DNA of 64,000 nt from DAHUYF01 sp035553515. GTDB taxonomy: Bacteria > Pseudomonadota > Alphaproteobacteria > ATCC43930 > CGMCC-115725. Under the pieces are notes generated by a model that was given only the letters and a program-made list of their open reading frames with translations, did no database searches and was not told the DNA's origin. The translations under genes and the position numbers were made by a program. The first letter of the stretch is position 1. Each line of letters opens with the position of its first letter. Below are positions 56,241-64,000 of this stretch, piece after piece. The DNA lies in assembly GCA_035553515.1 (NCBI GenBank), contig DATNDG010000070.1:1-64000 (forward strand), written 5' to 3'.

Positions 56241-57359
56241 ATGCTCTGGTTGACCGGTGGCCTCGGCCACCTCGTTGCTTTCCTGCTGGTGCTGACCGTG
56301 CTCGTGTTCGTGCACGAACTCGGGCATTACCTGGTCGCGCGGCGTAACGGCGTCCGGATCGAGACCTTCTCGATCGGCTTCGGCCCTGAGCTCTTCGGCT
56401 GGAATGATCGCGCCGGCACGCGCTGGAAGGTGAGCGCGGTGCCGCTCGGCGGCTATGTCAAAATGTTCGGCGATGCCGACCCCGCTTCGATGCCCGGCGA
56501 GCAGATACGCGACATGACGGAGGCCGAGAAGGCGGTCTCCTTCCACCATAAGCCCTTACTGCAGCGCGTCGCCGTGGTCTCCGCCGGGCCGATCGCCAAT
56601 TTCATCCTGGCGATCCTGCTGCTGGCGGTCATCATCGCCGTGCGAGGCCAGCAGTTCTCCCGGCCCGATGTCGGGCAGGTGCTGCCGGGAAGCGCCGCCG
56701 AGGCGGCCGGGATCAAGCCCGGCGACGTCGTCGTCTCGATCGACGGCCAGACCATCGACAGCTTCGAGGAAATCCAGCGCATCGTCGAGGTGAACACCGG
56801 CACCCCGCTCGACATCGTGGTGCGGCGCGGCGCGCAGGACCTCGACCTCCATGTGACGCCCAAGGTGGTTACCGAGTCCGACCGTCTCGGCTTCACGCAT
56901 CAGATTGCGCGACTCGGCATTGGCCGCAAGGGCGTCGATTTTGTACGGCGCAATCCGGCCGCTGCGGTCTGGTACGCCGCCGGAGACGCCTGGTATCTCA
57001 CCACGGCCACGATGAAGGCGGTGTGGCAGATGATCATTGGTCTGCGCTCGAGCGACGGGCTCAGCGGCCCGATCGGCATCTTCCAGCTGTCGGGCGTTGT
57101 CGCGCAGGAGGGTTTCATCCCGCTGCTCGGCTTTGCCGCCATGCTGTCGATCAATCTCGGCCTGATCAACCTCTTCCCCATTCCCGTCCTTGACGGCGGA
57201 CACCTGCTGTTCTATGCCGCTGAAGCCATTCGTGGAAAGCCGCTCAGCCAACGTGCGCAGGAATATGGCTTCCGTCTGGGGCTGGCCTTGGTGCTCATGT
57301 TGATGGTTTTCGCCACATGGAACGATCTGGTGCGGATCTCCAAATCCTGGAGCTCGTAA
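56241..57359 (+). CDS. rseP: site-2 zinc metalloprotease RseP
   Basis: Intramembrane protease that cuts anti-sigma factors and leftover signal peptides. 372 residues: HELGH (25-29) with catalytic Glu26, a PDZ domain (about 137-215, one copy rather than the two of E. coli), and the second active-site segment NLFPIPVLDGGH (310-321) with Asp318. Four membrane helices fit the family. AAAGGATGG lies about 10 bases before ATG 56241. It leads into bamA. Confidence 0.96.
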   Translation: MLWLTGGLGHLVAFLLVLTVLVFVHELGHYLVARRNGVRIETFSIGFGPELFGWNDRAGTRWKVSAVPLGGYVKMFGDADPASMPGEQIRDMTEAEKAVSFHHKPLLQRVAVVSAGPIANFILAILLLAVIIAVRGQQFSRPDVGQVLPGSAAEAAGIKPGDVVVSIDGQTIDSFEEIQRIVEVNTGTPLDIVVRRGAQDLDLHVTPKVVTESDRLGFTHQIARLGIGRKGVDFVRRNPAAAVWYAAGDAWYLTTATMKAVWQMIIGLRSSDGLSGPIGIFQLSGVVAQEGFIPLLGFAAMLSINLGLINLFPIPVLDGGHLLFYAAEAIRGKPLSQRAQEYGFRLGLALVLMLMVFATWNDLVRISKSWSS

Positions 57360-57412
57360 GCGGGCGCATCAACTGAAGCCGGGGGGCCGGCGGCGTTTCT
57401 TAGGCGGGGGGA

Positions 57413-59707
57413 GTGTTGCGGCGGAACTTTGCGGTTGCAGCGGTTTGCGTCGGTGTTGCAGGCGCGACCGGAATGGCCGTGCTCCCGGTGCAGGAATGTG
57501 CCGCTCAGGTGCCTTCGGGAGGCACTATCGCCGAGATCCGCGTTGAAGGGACGCAGCGGGTCGAGCCCGAGACGGTGCGCACCTACATGAAGGTGCAGCC
57601 GGGCGATCCCTTCGACCCCGACAAGATCGACCAGTCGCTGAAGAGCCTGTTCGCCACCGGCCTTTTCGCCGATGTGACTCTGCGCCGCGAAGGCAATGCG
57701 CTGGTCGTGCGCGTGGTCGAAAATCCGGTGATCAACCGGATCGCCTTCGAAGGCAATCGCAAGCTCAGCGACTCCACGCTCACCCAGGAGATTCAGCTCA
57801 AGCCCCGTACCGTCTACACCCGGACCAAGGTGCAGAGCGACGTCAAGCGCATTCTCGACCTCTACCGCCGCAACAGCCGCTTCGCCGCCCGGGTCGAGCC
57901 GAAGATCATCCCGCTCCCCCAGAACCGCGTCGACCTCGTCTACGAGATCGACGAGGGACCGACCACGGGCATCCGCAGCATCAATTTCGTCGGCAACCAT
58001 GTATTCGATGCGAGCCGCCTGCGCGAAGTGATCTCGACCAAGGAATCACGCTGGTACCGCTTCTTCAGCACCAGCGACAACTACGATCCAGACCGGCTCA
58101 CCTACGACCGCGAGCTACTGCGCAAGTTCTACCTCTCGGAGGGGTATGCCGATTTCCGCGTGGTCTCGGCCGTTGCAGAGCTCACGCCTCAGCGTGACGG
58201 CTTTCTGATCACGTTCACGATCGAGGAAGGCGAGCGCTACAAATTCGGCAAGATCGACCTCAATAACTCCATCAAGAAAGTGCCGACCGCCGAACTGAAG
58301 CCGCTGCTGACCGTGCACACGGGCGACTGGTACAACGCCGATCAGGTGGACAAGTCGATTTCCGCGCTTACCGATGCGCTCGGCAATCGCGGCTACGCCT
58401 TCATCGAAATCGACCCTCGGGTCAAGCGCAATCTCGAGACGCATACCATCGACACGACTTTCGACGTCAAGGAGGGGCCGCGGGTCTATGTCGAGCGCAT
58501 CGACATCACCGGCAATGTCCGCACGCTCGATAAGGTGATTCGCCGCGAGATGATGCTCGTCGAAGGTGACGCGTTCAACACGTCCCGGCTGCATCGCTCG
58601 GAGCAGCGGATCAAGAATCTCGGTTACTTCAAGAAGGTCGACATCACCACAAATCCCGGCAGCACGCCCGACAAGACGGTGATCGGCGTCAATGTCCAGG
58701 AGCAGTCGACCGGCGAATTTTCGGTCGGCGTAGGCTTCTCCACAACGGACGGCGTGCTCGGCGACATCTCGATCCACGAGAGCAACCTGCTCGGGCGCGG
58801 CCAGGACCTGCGCATCGGCACGACGATCGCGCAGCGTACCGAGCAGGTCGACCTCAGCTTTACCGAGCCTTACTTCCTCGAGCGCAACCTCGCGGCGGGC
58901 TTCGACGTCTTCGTCATCAATCAGGACAACCAGCTCATCGGTCAATTCGATCAGTTCACGGTCGGCACCACGCTTCGCGTGGGCTACCAGATCACCGAGC
59001 CGCTGCGGCAGACGCTCAAATATACGGTCCGCAAGGACACCATCAACAATATCGCGACTACCGCCTCGCGCTTCATCCAGGAAGAGGCGGGCACGCGCAA
59101 CACCTCGATGGTCGGCCAGGTGCTGCTCTACGACAAGCGCGACAACCGCCTCAATCCGACCTCCGGCTATTTCGCTCAGCTCGCGACCGATCTCGCCGGG
59201 CTCGGCGGCGATGTGCGCTATGGCCGCGGCATCTTCACCGTCGGCTATTATTATCCGGTGGCGCCGAGCTACGTGCTGAGCCTCGGAGCGGAGACCGGCT
59301 ATATCCACGGAATCAACGACACGGTCCGTATCGAAGACCGCTTCTTCGTCGGCGGCGACAACCTGCGCGGCTTCAAGGTCGGCGGTATCGGCCCGCGGGA
59401 CGTCACCACCAATGATGCGCTGGGCGGCAACTTCTATTATACCGGGACCGTCTCCATGTCCTATCCGCTGGGCTTGCCGGAAGAACTTGGGATCAACGGC
59501 TATGTCTTCAGCGACCTCGGCACGCTCTACGGCAACGACGAGCAGGGCGATATTGCCGACTCGCATTTCCTGCGCGTCTCCGTCGGCACCGGCGTATCGT
59601 GGAAATCGCCGCTCGGGCCGATCCGGGTGGATATCGCCGTCCCGGTACGGCGTGAATCTTTTGATAAGACCCAGTTCTTTCGCGTGAATTTCGGCACGAG
59701 GTTCTGA
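57413..59707 (+). CDS. bamA: outer membrane protein assembly factor BamA
   Basis: Outer-membrane insertase for beta-barrel proteins. 764 residues: a signal sequence (about 1-31), five POTRA domains (about 38-420, first one IAEIRVEGTQRVEPETV), and a 16-strand barrel with the conserved VRGF-like segment NLRGFKVGGIGPRD in loop 6 and a C-terminal Phe (FGTRF), the usual barrel-recognition end. The start codon is GTG at 57413, right after GGGGGG. The skp start overlaps the stop. Confidence 0.97.
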   Translation: MLRRNFAVAAVCVGVAGATGMAVLPVQECAAQVPSGGTIAEIRVEGTQRVEPETVRTYMKVQPGDPFDPDKIDQSLKSLFATGLFADVTLRREGNALVVRVVENPVINRIAFEGNRKLSDSTLTQEIQLKPRTVYTRTKVQSDVKRILDLYRRNSRFAARVEPKIIPLPQNRVDLVYEIDEGPTTGIRSINFVGNHVFDASRLREVISTKESRWYRFFSTSDNYDPDRLTYDRELLRKFYLSEGYADFRVVSAVAELTPQRDGFLITFTIEEGERYKFGKIDLNNSIKKVPTAELKPLLTVHTGDWYNADQVDKSISALTDALGNRGYAFIEIDPRVKRNLETHTIDTTFDVKEGPRVYVERIDITGNVRTLDKVIRREMMLVEGDAFNTSRLHRSEQRIKNLGYFKKVDITTNPGSTPDKTVIGVNVQEQSTGEFSVGVGFSTTDGVLGDISIHESNLLGRGQDLRIGTTIAQRTEQVDLSFTEPYFLERNLAAGFDVFVINQDNQLIGQFDQFTVGTTLRVGYQITEPLRQTLKYTVRKDTINNIATTASRFIQEEAGTRNTSMVGQVLLYDKRDNRLNPTSGYFAQLATDLAGLGGDVRYGRGIFTVGYYYPVAPSYVLSLGAETGYIHGINDTVRIEDRFFVGGDNLRGFKVGGIGPRDVTTNDALGGNFYYTGTVSMSYPLGLPEELGINGYVFSDLGTLYGNDEQGDIADSHFLRVSVGTGVSWKSPLGPIRVDIAVPVRRESFDKTQFFRVNFGTRF

Positions 59708-60315
59708 TGACGTCGTTCTCCCCGCGCCGCTCGCTCGGCGCCTTTCTCCTCCTTGTTGCGGCCTTCGCACCGGTCGCCGCTGCGCGTGCGCAGCAGCCGA
59801 CCTTACCCCCGCCGGTGATCCTCATCGTCGACATGGCCCAGATCCTGCAGCAGGCCAAGGCGGCCAAGCAGGTGCAGGCGGCGCTCAACCAGCAATACAG
59901 TGTTTATTCCAAGGAAGTGGCCAGCCAGGAGGACGAGTTGCAGAAGGGCGGCCAAGAGCTCGAGCGGCAGCGCACGGTGATGGCTCCCGATGCCTACAAT
60001 CTTCGCGCGCGCGAGCTGCAGCAGCGCTACGACAAACTTGGCAAGTCGGTCCAGGCCAAGCGCCAGGCGCTGCAGCAGAGCCTCAACGAGGCGATGAACA
60101 AGGTCAAGGTCGCCGCGCTCGAGGTGGTGGCGGACATCGTCAAGGAGCGCAGGGCCAATCTCGTGCTCGAGAAGCAGGCGGTGGTCTACGAGCCGGAAGG
60201 GATGGACGTCACCAGCGAGGCGATCGTGCGGCTCGACAAGAAGCTTCCCTCGGTGCCGGTCACTTTACCGAAGCTCGATGCGGGCGTGCAGCCGCCGCCG
60301 CCCGCGAAGAAGTAA
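59707..60315 (+). CDS. skp: OmpH/Skp-family periplasmic chaperone
   Basis: Periplasmic holdase that carries unfolded outer-membrane proteins to BamA. 202 residues: signal peptide (1-27, cut after AARA), a beta-core strand (VILIVDMAQIL), then two long coiled-coil helices (about 45-145) rich in Gln, Lys and Glu, a return strand (LVLEKQAVVYEPEGMDVT, in part LVLEKQAVVY) and a Pro-rich tail. TGATG overlap with bamA. Confidence 0.92.
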   Translation: MTSFSPRRSLGAFLLLVAAFAPVAAARAQQPTLPPPVILIVDMAQILQQAKAAKQVQAALNQQYSVYSKEVASQEDELQKGGQELERQRTVMAPDAYNLRARELQQRYDKLGKSVQAKRQALQQSLNEAMNKVKVAALEVVADIVKERRANLVLEKQAVVYEPEGMDVTSEAIVRLDKKLPSVPVTLPKLDAGVQPPPPAKK

Positions 60316-60332
60316 GACGGGGAGCGGCGGCT

Positions 60333-61355
60333 GTGGCCGATCCGCGCTTCTTCAACGTTGCCGGTCCCTTCACGGTAGCGGAGATCGCGCGGCGCACCGG
60401 CGCGGCAGTCGGCGGGGCGGGCAAGGCGGATCTCAGGCTGGGCGACGTCGCGGCGCTGGAGACCGCCGGGCCGGAAGAGCTGAGCTTCCTCGACAACCGC
60501 AAATATATCGATGCGTTCCGCCGGACCGGAGCCGGTGCGGTCTTCGTGCAGCCGGCTCTTGCCGGATCGGCCCCGGCCGGAACGACGCTGCTGCTCACCG
60601 AGCAGCCCTATCGCGCCTATGCTGTCGCAGCCCAGGCCTTCTATCCGGAACCACCACCGGTCCCGGGCGTCGCCGCCAGCGCCGTCATCGACCCGACGGC
60701 CCGGCTCGGGGAGGGCACGTCGGTCGAGGCCAACGCGGTGATCGGAGCCAAGGTCGAGATCGGCAAGCGCTGCGTCATCGGCGCCAATTGCGTCATCGGC
60801 GCCGGGACGGTGCTCGCCGAGGATGTCCGGCTCGGTGCCAATGTCAGCGTCAGCCATGCGCTGATCGGAGCGCGGGTACGGCTGTATCCCGGCGTGCGCA
60901 TCGGCCAGGACGGCTTCGGCTTCGCTCTCGATCCCGCAGGCTTCATCAAGCTCCCGCAGCTTGGGCGCGTCATCATCGGCGACGATGTCGAAATCGGCGC
61001 CAACAGTACTGTCGACCGCGGCGCCGGTCCCGATACCGTCATCGGCGCCGGCACGATGATTGATAATCTCGTGCAAATCGGGCACAACGTGCAGATCGGG
61101 CGCGGTTGCGTGCTGGTCGCGCAAGTCGGGATCTCCGGCAGCACGCGGCTCGGCGATCACGTCATGGTCGGCGGGCAGGGTGGCTTGGCCGGCCATCTGA
61201 CGATCGGCAGCGGCGCCCGTATTGCCGCGCAGGCAGGCATCATGCGCGACGTGGCGCCGGGCGAGACGGTGATGGGCTATCCCGCGGTGCCGATCAAGGA
61301 GTTCTTCCGTCAGGTCGCGGTCCTGCAGCGGTTGGCGAGCAAGAAGGGCGCCTAG
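60333..61355 (+). CDS. lpxD: UDP-3-O-acylglucosamine N-acyltransferase
   Basis: Third step of lipid A synthesis. 340 residues: N-terminal uridine-binding domain (1-about 105), then left-handed beta-helix repeats of the hexapeptide type (IGAKVEIGKRCVIGANCVIG) with catalytic His251 in QIGHNVQIG, and a C-terminal helix. The start is GTG 60333, with GGGGAGCGG before it. It follows skp after 17 bases. Confidence 0.97.
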   Translation: MADPRFFNVAGPFTVAEIARRTGAAVGGAGKADLRLGDVAALETAGPEELSFLDNRKYIDAFRRTGAGAVFVQPALAGSAPAGTTLLLTEQPYRAYAVAAQAFYPEPPPVPGVAASAVIDPTARLGEGTSVEANAVIGAKVEIGKRCVIGANCVIGAGTVLAEDVRLGANVSVSHALIGARVRLYPGVRIGQDGFGFALDPAGFIKLPQLGRVIIGDDVEIGANSTVDRGAGPDTVIGAGTMIDNLVQIGHNVQIGRGCVLVAQVGISGSTRLGDHVMVGGQGGLAGHLTIGSGARIAAQAGIMRDVAPGETVMGYPAVPIKEFFRQVAVLQRLASKKGA

Positions 61356-61359
61356 AAGC

Positions 61360-61824
61360 ATGGATACGACTCAGCCCGGCATTACCGCCGAGATCGACAT
61401 CAAGCGGATTCTGGAGATGATCCCGCATCGCTACCCTTTCCTGATGATTGATCGGGTAGTGGATGTGGTGAGCGGCGAGAGTGCGGTCGGCATCAAGAAC
61501 GTGTCGATCAACGAATCCTATTTCCAGGGTCACTTTCCTCAGCATCCGGTCATGCCGGGCGTGCTGATGATCGAGGCGATGGCCCAGACCGCGGCCGTGC
61601 TGGTCGTGCATACGCTCGGCCGGGAATTCGAAGGAAAGCTTGTCTATTTCATGAGCGTCGACAGCGCCCGCTTCCGCCATCCGGTTTTTCCGGGCGACCA
61701 GCTCCAGGTCAAGGTGGTGCGCAAGCAGAACCGCGGCGCGGTCTGGAAATTCGAAGGCAGCGCCATCGTTGCCGGCAAGCTCATGGCCGAGGCGACCTTC
61801 GCCGCGATGATCCGGGACCGCTGA
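61360..61824 (+). CDS. fabZ: 3-hydroxyacyl-[ACP] dehydratase FabZ
   Basis: Dehydration step of fatty-acid elongation, located among lipid A genes because both use 3-hydroxyacyl-ACP. 154 residues, hot-dog fold, catalytic His58 (GHFPQHPVMPG) and Glu72 (MIEAMAQ). It starts 4 bases after lpxD. Confidence 0.97.
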   Translation: MDTTQPGITAEIDIKRILEMIPHRYPFLMIDRVVDVVSGESAVGIKNVSINESYFQGHFPQHPVMPGVLMIEAMAQTAAVLVVHTLGREFEGKLVYFMSVDSARFRHPVFPGDQLQVKVVRKQNRGAVWKFEGSAIVAGKLMAEATFAAMIRDR

Positions 61825-61828
61825 GCCC

Positions 61829-62629
61829 GTGGCGCAAATTCATCCGACAGCCATCATCGAACCGGGCGCCGAGATTGCCGCCACTGCGGTTGTCGGTCCC
61901 TACTGCCATGTCGGCGCCAAGGTCGTCCTCGGCGAGGGTGTCGAGCTGCTTTCGCATGTGATCGTCGCGGGGCGCACCAGCATCGGCGAGGGCACGCGGA
62001 TCTTTCCCTTCGCCTCGATCGGCCAGCCGCCGCAGGACCTCAAATATGCCGGCGAGGACTCGTCGCTGGTAATTGGTAAGCGCAACATCATTCGCGAATA
62101 CGTGACCATGAATCCCGGCACGTCCGGCGGTGGGATGGTCACCCGCATCGGCGATCGGTGCTTGTTCATGGCGAACGCCCATGTCGGTCACGACTGCCAG
62201 CTCGGCAACCACATCATCATCGCCAACAGCGTGCCGCTGGCCGGCCATGTCGTGGTCGGCGACCATGCCGCTTTCGGCGGCCTCTCGGCGGTTCATCAAT
62301 TCGTCCGCATCGGCCAGCACGCTTATGTCGGGGGCCTCACCGGTGTCGAACGCGACGTTATCCCGTACGGGCTGGTGATGGGTGACCGTGCGCGGCTCGC
62401 CGGTCTCAACATGGTTGGGCTGCAGCGGCGCGGCTTCTCGCGTGAGGACATCCAGTCGCTGCGCGGCGCCTACCAGATGCTGTTCGAGGATGGCAATGGC
62501 ACGCTGGGTGAGCGCGTCGATGCCGTCGCCGCCCGTTTCGGCCACGTGAATCCGGTGAGCGATATCATCGCCTTCATGCGCGCCGACAATGCGCGAGGCT
62601 TCGTCCAGCCGAAGAGCAATGGTGGCTAG
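61829..62629 (+). CDS. lpxA: acyl-[ACP]--UDP-N-acetylglucosamine O-acyltransferase
   Basis: First step of lipid A synthesis. 266 residues: hexapeptide beta-helix (1-about 185) with catalytic His121 (NAHVGHDCQLGNH), GQPPQDLKYAGE and a helical C-terminal domain. GTG start at 61829, 4 bases after fabZ. The stop overlaps lpxI by 11 bases. Confidence 0.97.
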   Translation: MAQIHPTAIIEPGAEIAATAVVGPYCHVGAKVVLGEGVELLSHVIVAGRTSIGEGTRIFPFASIGQPPQDLKYAGEDSSLVIGKRNIIREYVTMNPGTSGGGMVTRIGDRCLFMANAHVGHDCQLGNHIIIANSVPLAGHVVVGDHAAFGGLSAVHQFVRIGQHAYVGGLTGVERDVIPYGLVMGDRARLAGLNMVGLQRRGFSREDIQSLRGAYQMLFEDGNGTLGERVDAVAARFGHVNPVSDIIAFMRADNARGFVQPKSNGG

Positions 62630-63449
62630 CGGAGCGAAGCTCGGCATTCTCGCCGGCGCCGGCGAGCTGCCGCTGCGCGTCATCGAAGCCTGCCGCGCCA
62701 CCAACCGTCCGTTTTTCGTCCTCGGCTTCGAAGGCTCGGCCGATCCCGCGATTGCCGCCGGCGTGCCGCATGCCTGGGTGCGCCTCGGCGCGGCCGGCGA
62801 GGCGCTGCGCATCCTGCGCGAGAATGGTGTGGCCGAGCTGGTGATGGTCGGCGGCGTAAAGCGGCCTTCCGTGCTCCAGCTCCGGCCCGACTGGCACGCT
62901 GCCAAATTCTTCGCCCGTATCGGCTACCGCGCGCTGGGCGATGACGGCCTGCTGAAGGCGGTGATCCACGAGCTCGAGGAAGTCGAAGGTTTCCGGGTGG
63001 TCGGCGTCGAGAGCATCCTTGGCTCCGCGGTGGCGCCGGAAGGCCCGCTCGGCCGGCATGCCCCGGACGAGCAGGCGCGGCAGGACATTGCGCAGGGGTT
63101 CCGCATCATCCGGGCGTTGGGCGCGCTCGATATCGGCCAGGCCGTGGTCGTGCAGCAGGGGCTGGTACTGGGGGTCGAGGCGATCGAAGGGACCGATGCC
63201 TTGATCGAGCGCTGCCGCGCGCTCCGTCGGGAGGGACCGGGCGGCGTGCTGGTGAAGGGCGCAAAGCCCGGGCAAGAGCGGCGCGCCGACCTGCCGACGA
63301 TCGGTCCGCGCACCATTGCCGCCGCGGTCGCGGCAGGCCTGCGCGGTGTCGCGGTCGACGCGGGCTCGACGATCCTCATCGACCGGGCCGAGCTCGTGGC
63401 CGCCGCCGACCGTGCCGGGATTTTCGTCGCCGGCGTGACGGCGACATGA
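62619..63449 (+). CDS. lpxI: UDP-2,3-diacylglucosamine pyrophosphatase LpxI
   Basis: Makes lipid X by the LpxI (DUF1009) route used in alphaproteobacteria in place of LpxH. 276 residues: N-terminal LGILAGAGELPLRVIEAC, then VMVGGVKRPSV and a C-terminal domain with VLVKGAKPGQERRADLPTIGP (VKGAKPGQERRADLPTIG). ATG 62619 lies within the lpxA end; a GTG at 62622 is also possible. Stop and lpxB start overlap. Confidence 0.95.
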   Translation: MVASGAKLGILAGAGELPLRVIEACRATNRPFFVLGFEGSADPAIAAGVPHAWVRLGAAGEALRILRENGVAELVMVGGVKRPSVLQLRPDWHAAKFFARIGYRALGDDGLLKAVIHELEEVEGFRVVGVESILGSAVAPEGPLGRHAPDEQARQDIAQGFRIIRALGALDIGQAVVVQQGLVLGVEAIEGTDALIERCRALRREGPGGVLVKGAKPGQERRADLPTIGPRTIAAAVAAGLRGVAVDAGSTILIDRAELVAAADRAGIFVAGVTAT

Positions 63450-64000
63450 GCGCGGACGCGCCGCTGCTCTACCTCATCGCCGGCGAGCCCTCGGGCGATG
63501 CGCTCGGCGGCCGGCTGATGGCGGCGCTCAAGGAGCGGACCGGCGAGGCCATCCGCTTTGCAGGGATCGGCGGCGAGCGCATGGCCGAGCAGGGCCTCGA
63601 AAGCCTGGTGCCGCTGCATGAGCTGGCGGTGATGGGCGTTGCCGAGGTGCTGCCGCGCGCGCGTCTCATCCTGCGCCGGGTCAGGGAGACGGTGGCCGAT
63701 ATCCGGCGGCGGAAGCCGCAGGCAGTGGTGACGATCGACAGCTCCGGCTTCACCTGGCGCGTGGCGCAGCGCCTGCGCGAGGCGGGTGAGCGCGATCTCC
63801 TGCTCATCCATTATGTCGCGCCGATGGTCTGGGCCTGGCGCGGCGGGCGGGCGCGGCGCATGGCGCGTTGGTACGATCACCTGATGGTCCTGCTGCCCTT
63901 CGAGCCACCTTATTTCACCGCGGTCGGCCTCGCCTGCAGCTATGTCGGCCATCCCGTGATCGAGGGGGGGGCCGATCATGGCGATGGCGCCGCCTTTCGC
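63446..64000 (+). CDS. lpxB: lipid-A-disaccharide synthase (partial, cut by window end)
   Basis: Joins UDP-diacylglucosamine and lipid X. Only the first 185 residues are in the window. The N-terminal GT-B domain signature LIAGEPSGDALGGRLMAAL (AGEPSGDALGG), FAGIGGERM, TIDSSGF and HYVAPMVWAWRGGRAR are clear. It starts within the lpxI stop (ATGA). Coding runs off the end; nothing suggests disruption. Confidence 0.95.
   Translation, partial: MSADAPLLYLIAGEPSGDALGGRLMAALKERTGEAIRFAGIGGERMAEQGLESLVPLHELAVMGVAEVLPRARLILRRVRETVADIRRRKPQAVVTIDSSGFTWRVAQRLREAGERDLLLIHYVAPMVWAWRGGRARRMARWYDHLMVLLPFEPPYFTAVGLACSYVGHPVIEGGADHGDGAAFR

Overview
The window is a chromosomal segment of a high-GC alphaproteobacterium, most likely from the Rhodospirillales or a nearby lineage. 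This rests on gene content and order, not on a database search. The diagnostic blocks are glnB-glnA, tRNA-Leu-tig-clpP-clpX-lon-hup-tRNA-Val-tRNA-Asp-nuoA..N-birA-coaX-rnj-mce, proS-lolC-lolD-dnaE, and rpsB-tsf-pyrH-frr-uppS-cdsA-rseP-bamA-skp-lpxD-fabZ-lpxA-lpxI-lpxB. Nearly every base is coding, GTG starts are common, and many genes overlap by 1-14 bases. I see no insertion sequence, prophage, integrase, CRISPR array or rRNA gene.

Layout. Bases 1-1050 hold three small unknown proteins, two of which look like tandem relatives. Bases 1050-7560 (minus strand) hold a uronate dehydrogenase, the glnB-glnA nitrogen-assimilation pair behind a textbook sigma-54 promoter, a small unknown protein, a class I/II aminotransferase, a PAS_5-domain protein and a long pentapeptide-repeat protein. 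Bases 7700-15050 are the most accessory-looking part: a small membrane protein, tRNA-His, an SDR protein lacking the catalytic tyrosine, the NAD(P)HX repair enzyme, malonyl-CoA decarboxylase, a small unknown protein, and an orphan AceE/transketolase-like thiamine-diphosphate enzyme.

Bases 15120-22140 are the protein quality-control block (trigger factor, ClpP, ClpX, Lon) with HU and tRNA genes. Bases 22280-36340 are the complete 14-gene complex I operon (nuoA-N) with no insertion. It is followed by biotin ligase, pantothenate kinase, RNase J, methylmalonyl-CoA epimerase, a DUF1467-like membrane protein and DNA-3-methyladenine glycosylase I. A convergent purine permease and a possible small RNA then interrupt the block.

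Bases 42430-50260 carry a secreted protein, prolyl-tRNA synthetase, the LolCD lipoprotein exporter and the replicative polymerase DnaE, then a cupin. Bases 50450-64000 carry a PilZ membrane protein and a long run linking translation (rpsB, tsf, frr), UMP kinase and envelope building (undecaprenyl-PP and CDP-diacylglycerol synthesis, RseP, BamA, Skp, lipid A genes); the window ends inside lpxB. The gene dxr, which usually lies between cdsA and rseP in this group, is absent from that place.

No convincing new multi-gene system is visible; most of the window is housekeeping. The best leads are the candidate small RNA between tag and the permease, the SDR without its catalytic tyrosine, the orphan AceE-like enzyme, the missing dxr and the shared promoter elements before tRNA genes. 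The longest stretches without an assigned gene are 3811-4057 and 40843-41075; both are under 300 bases and are described.
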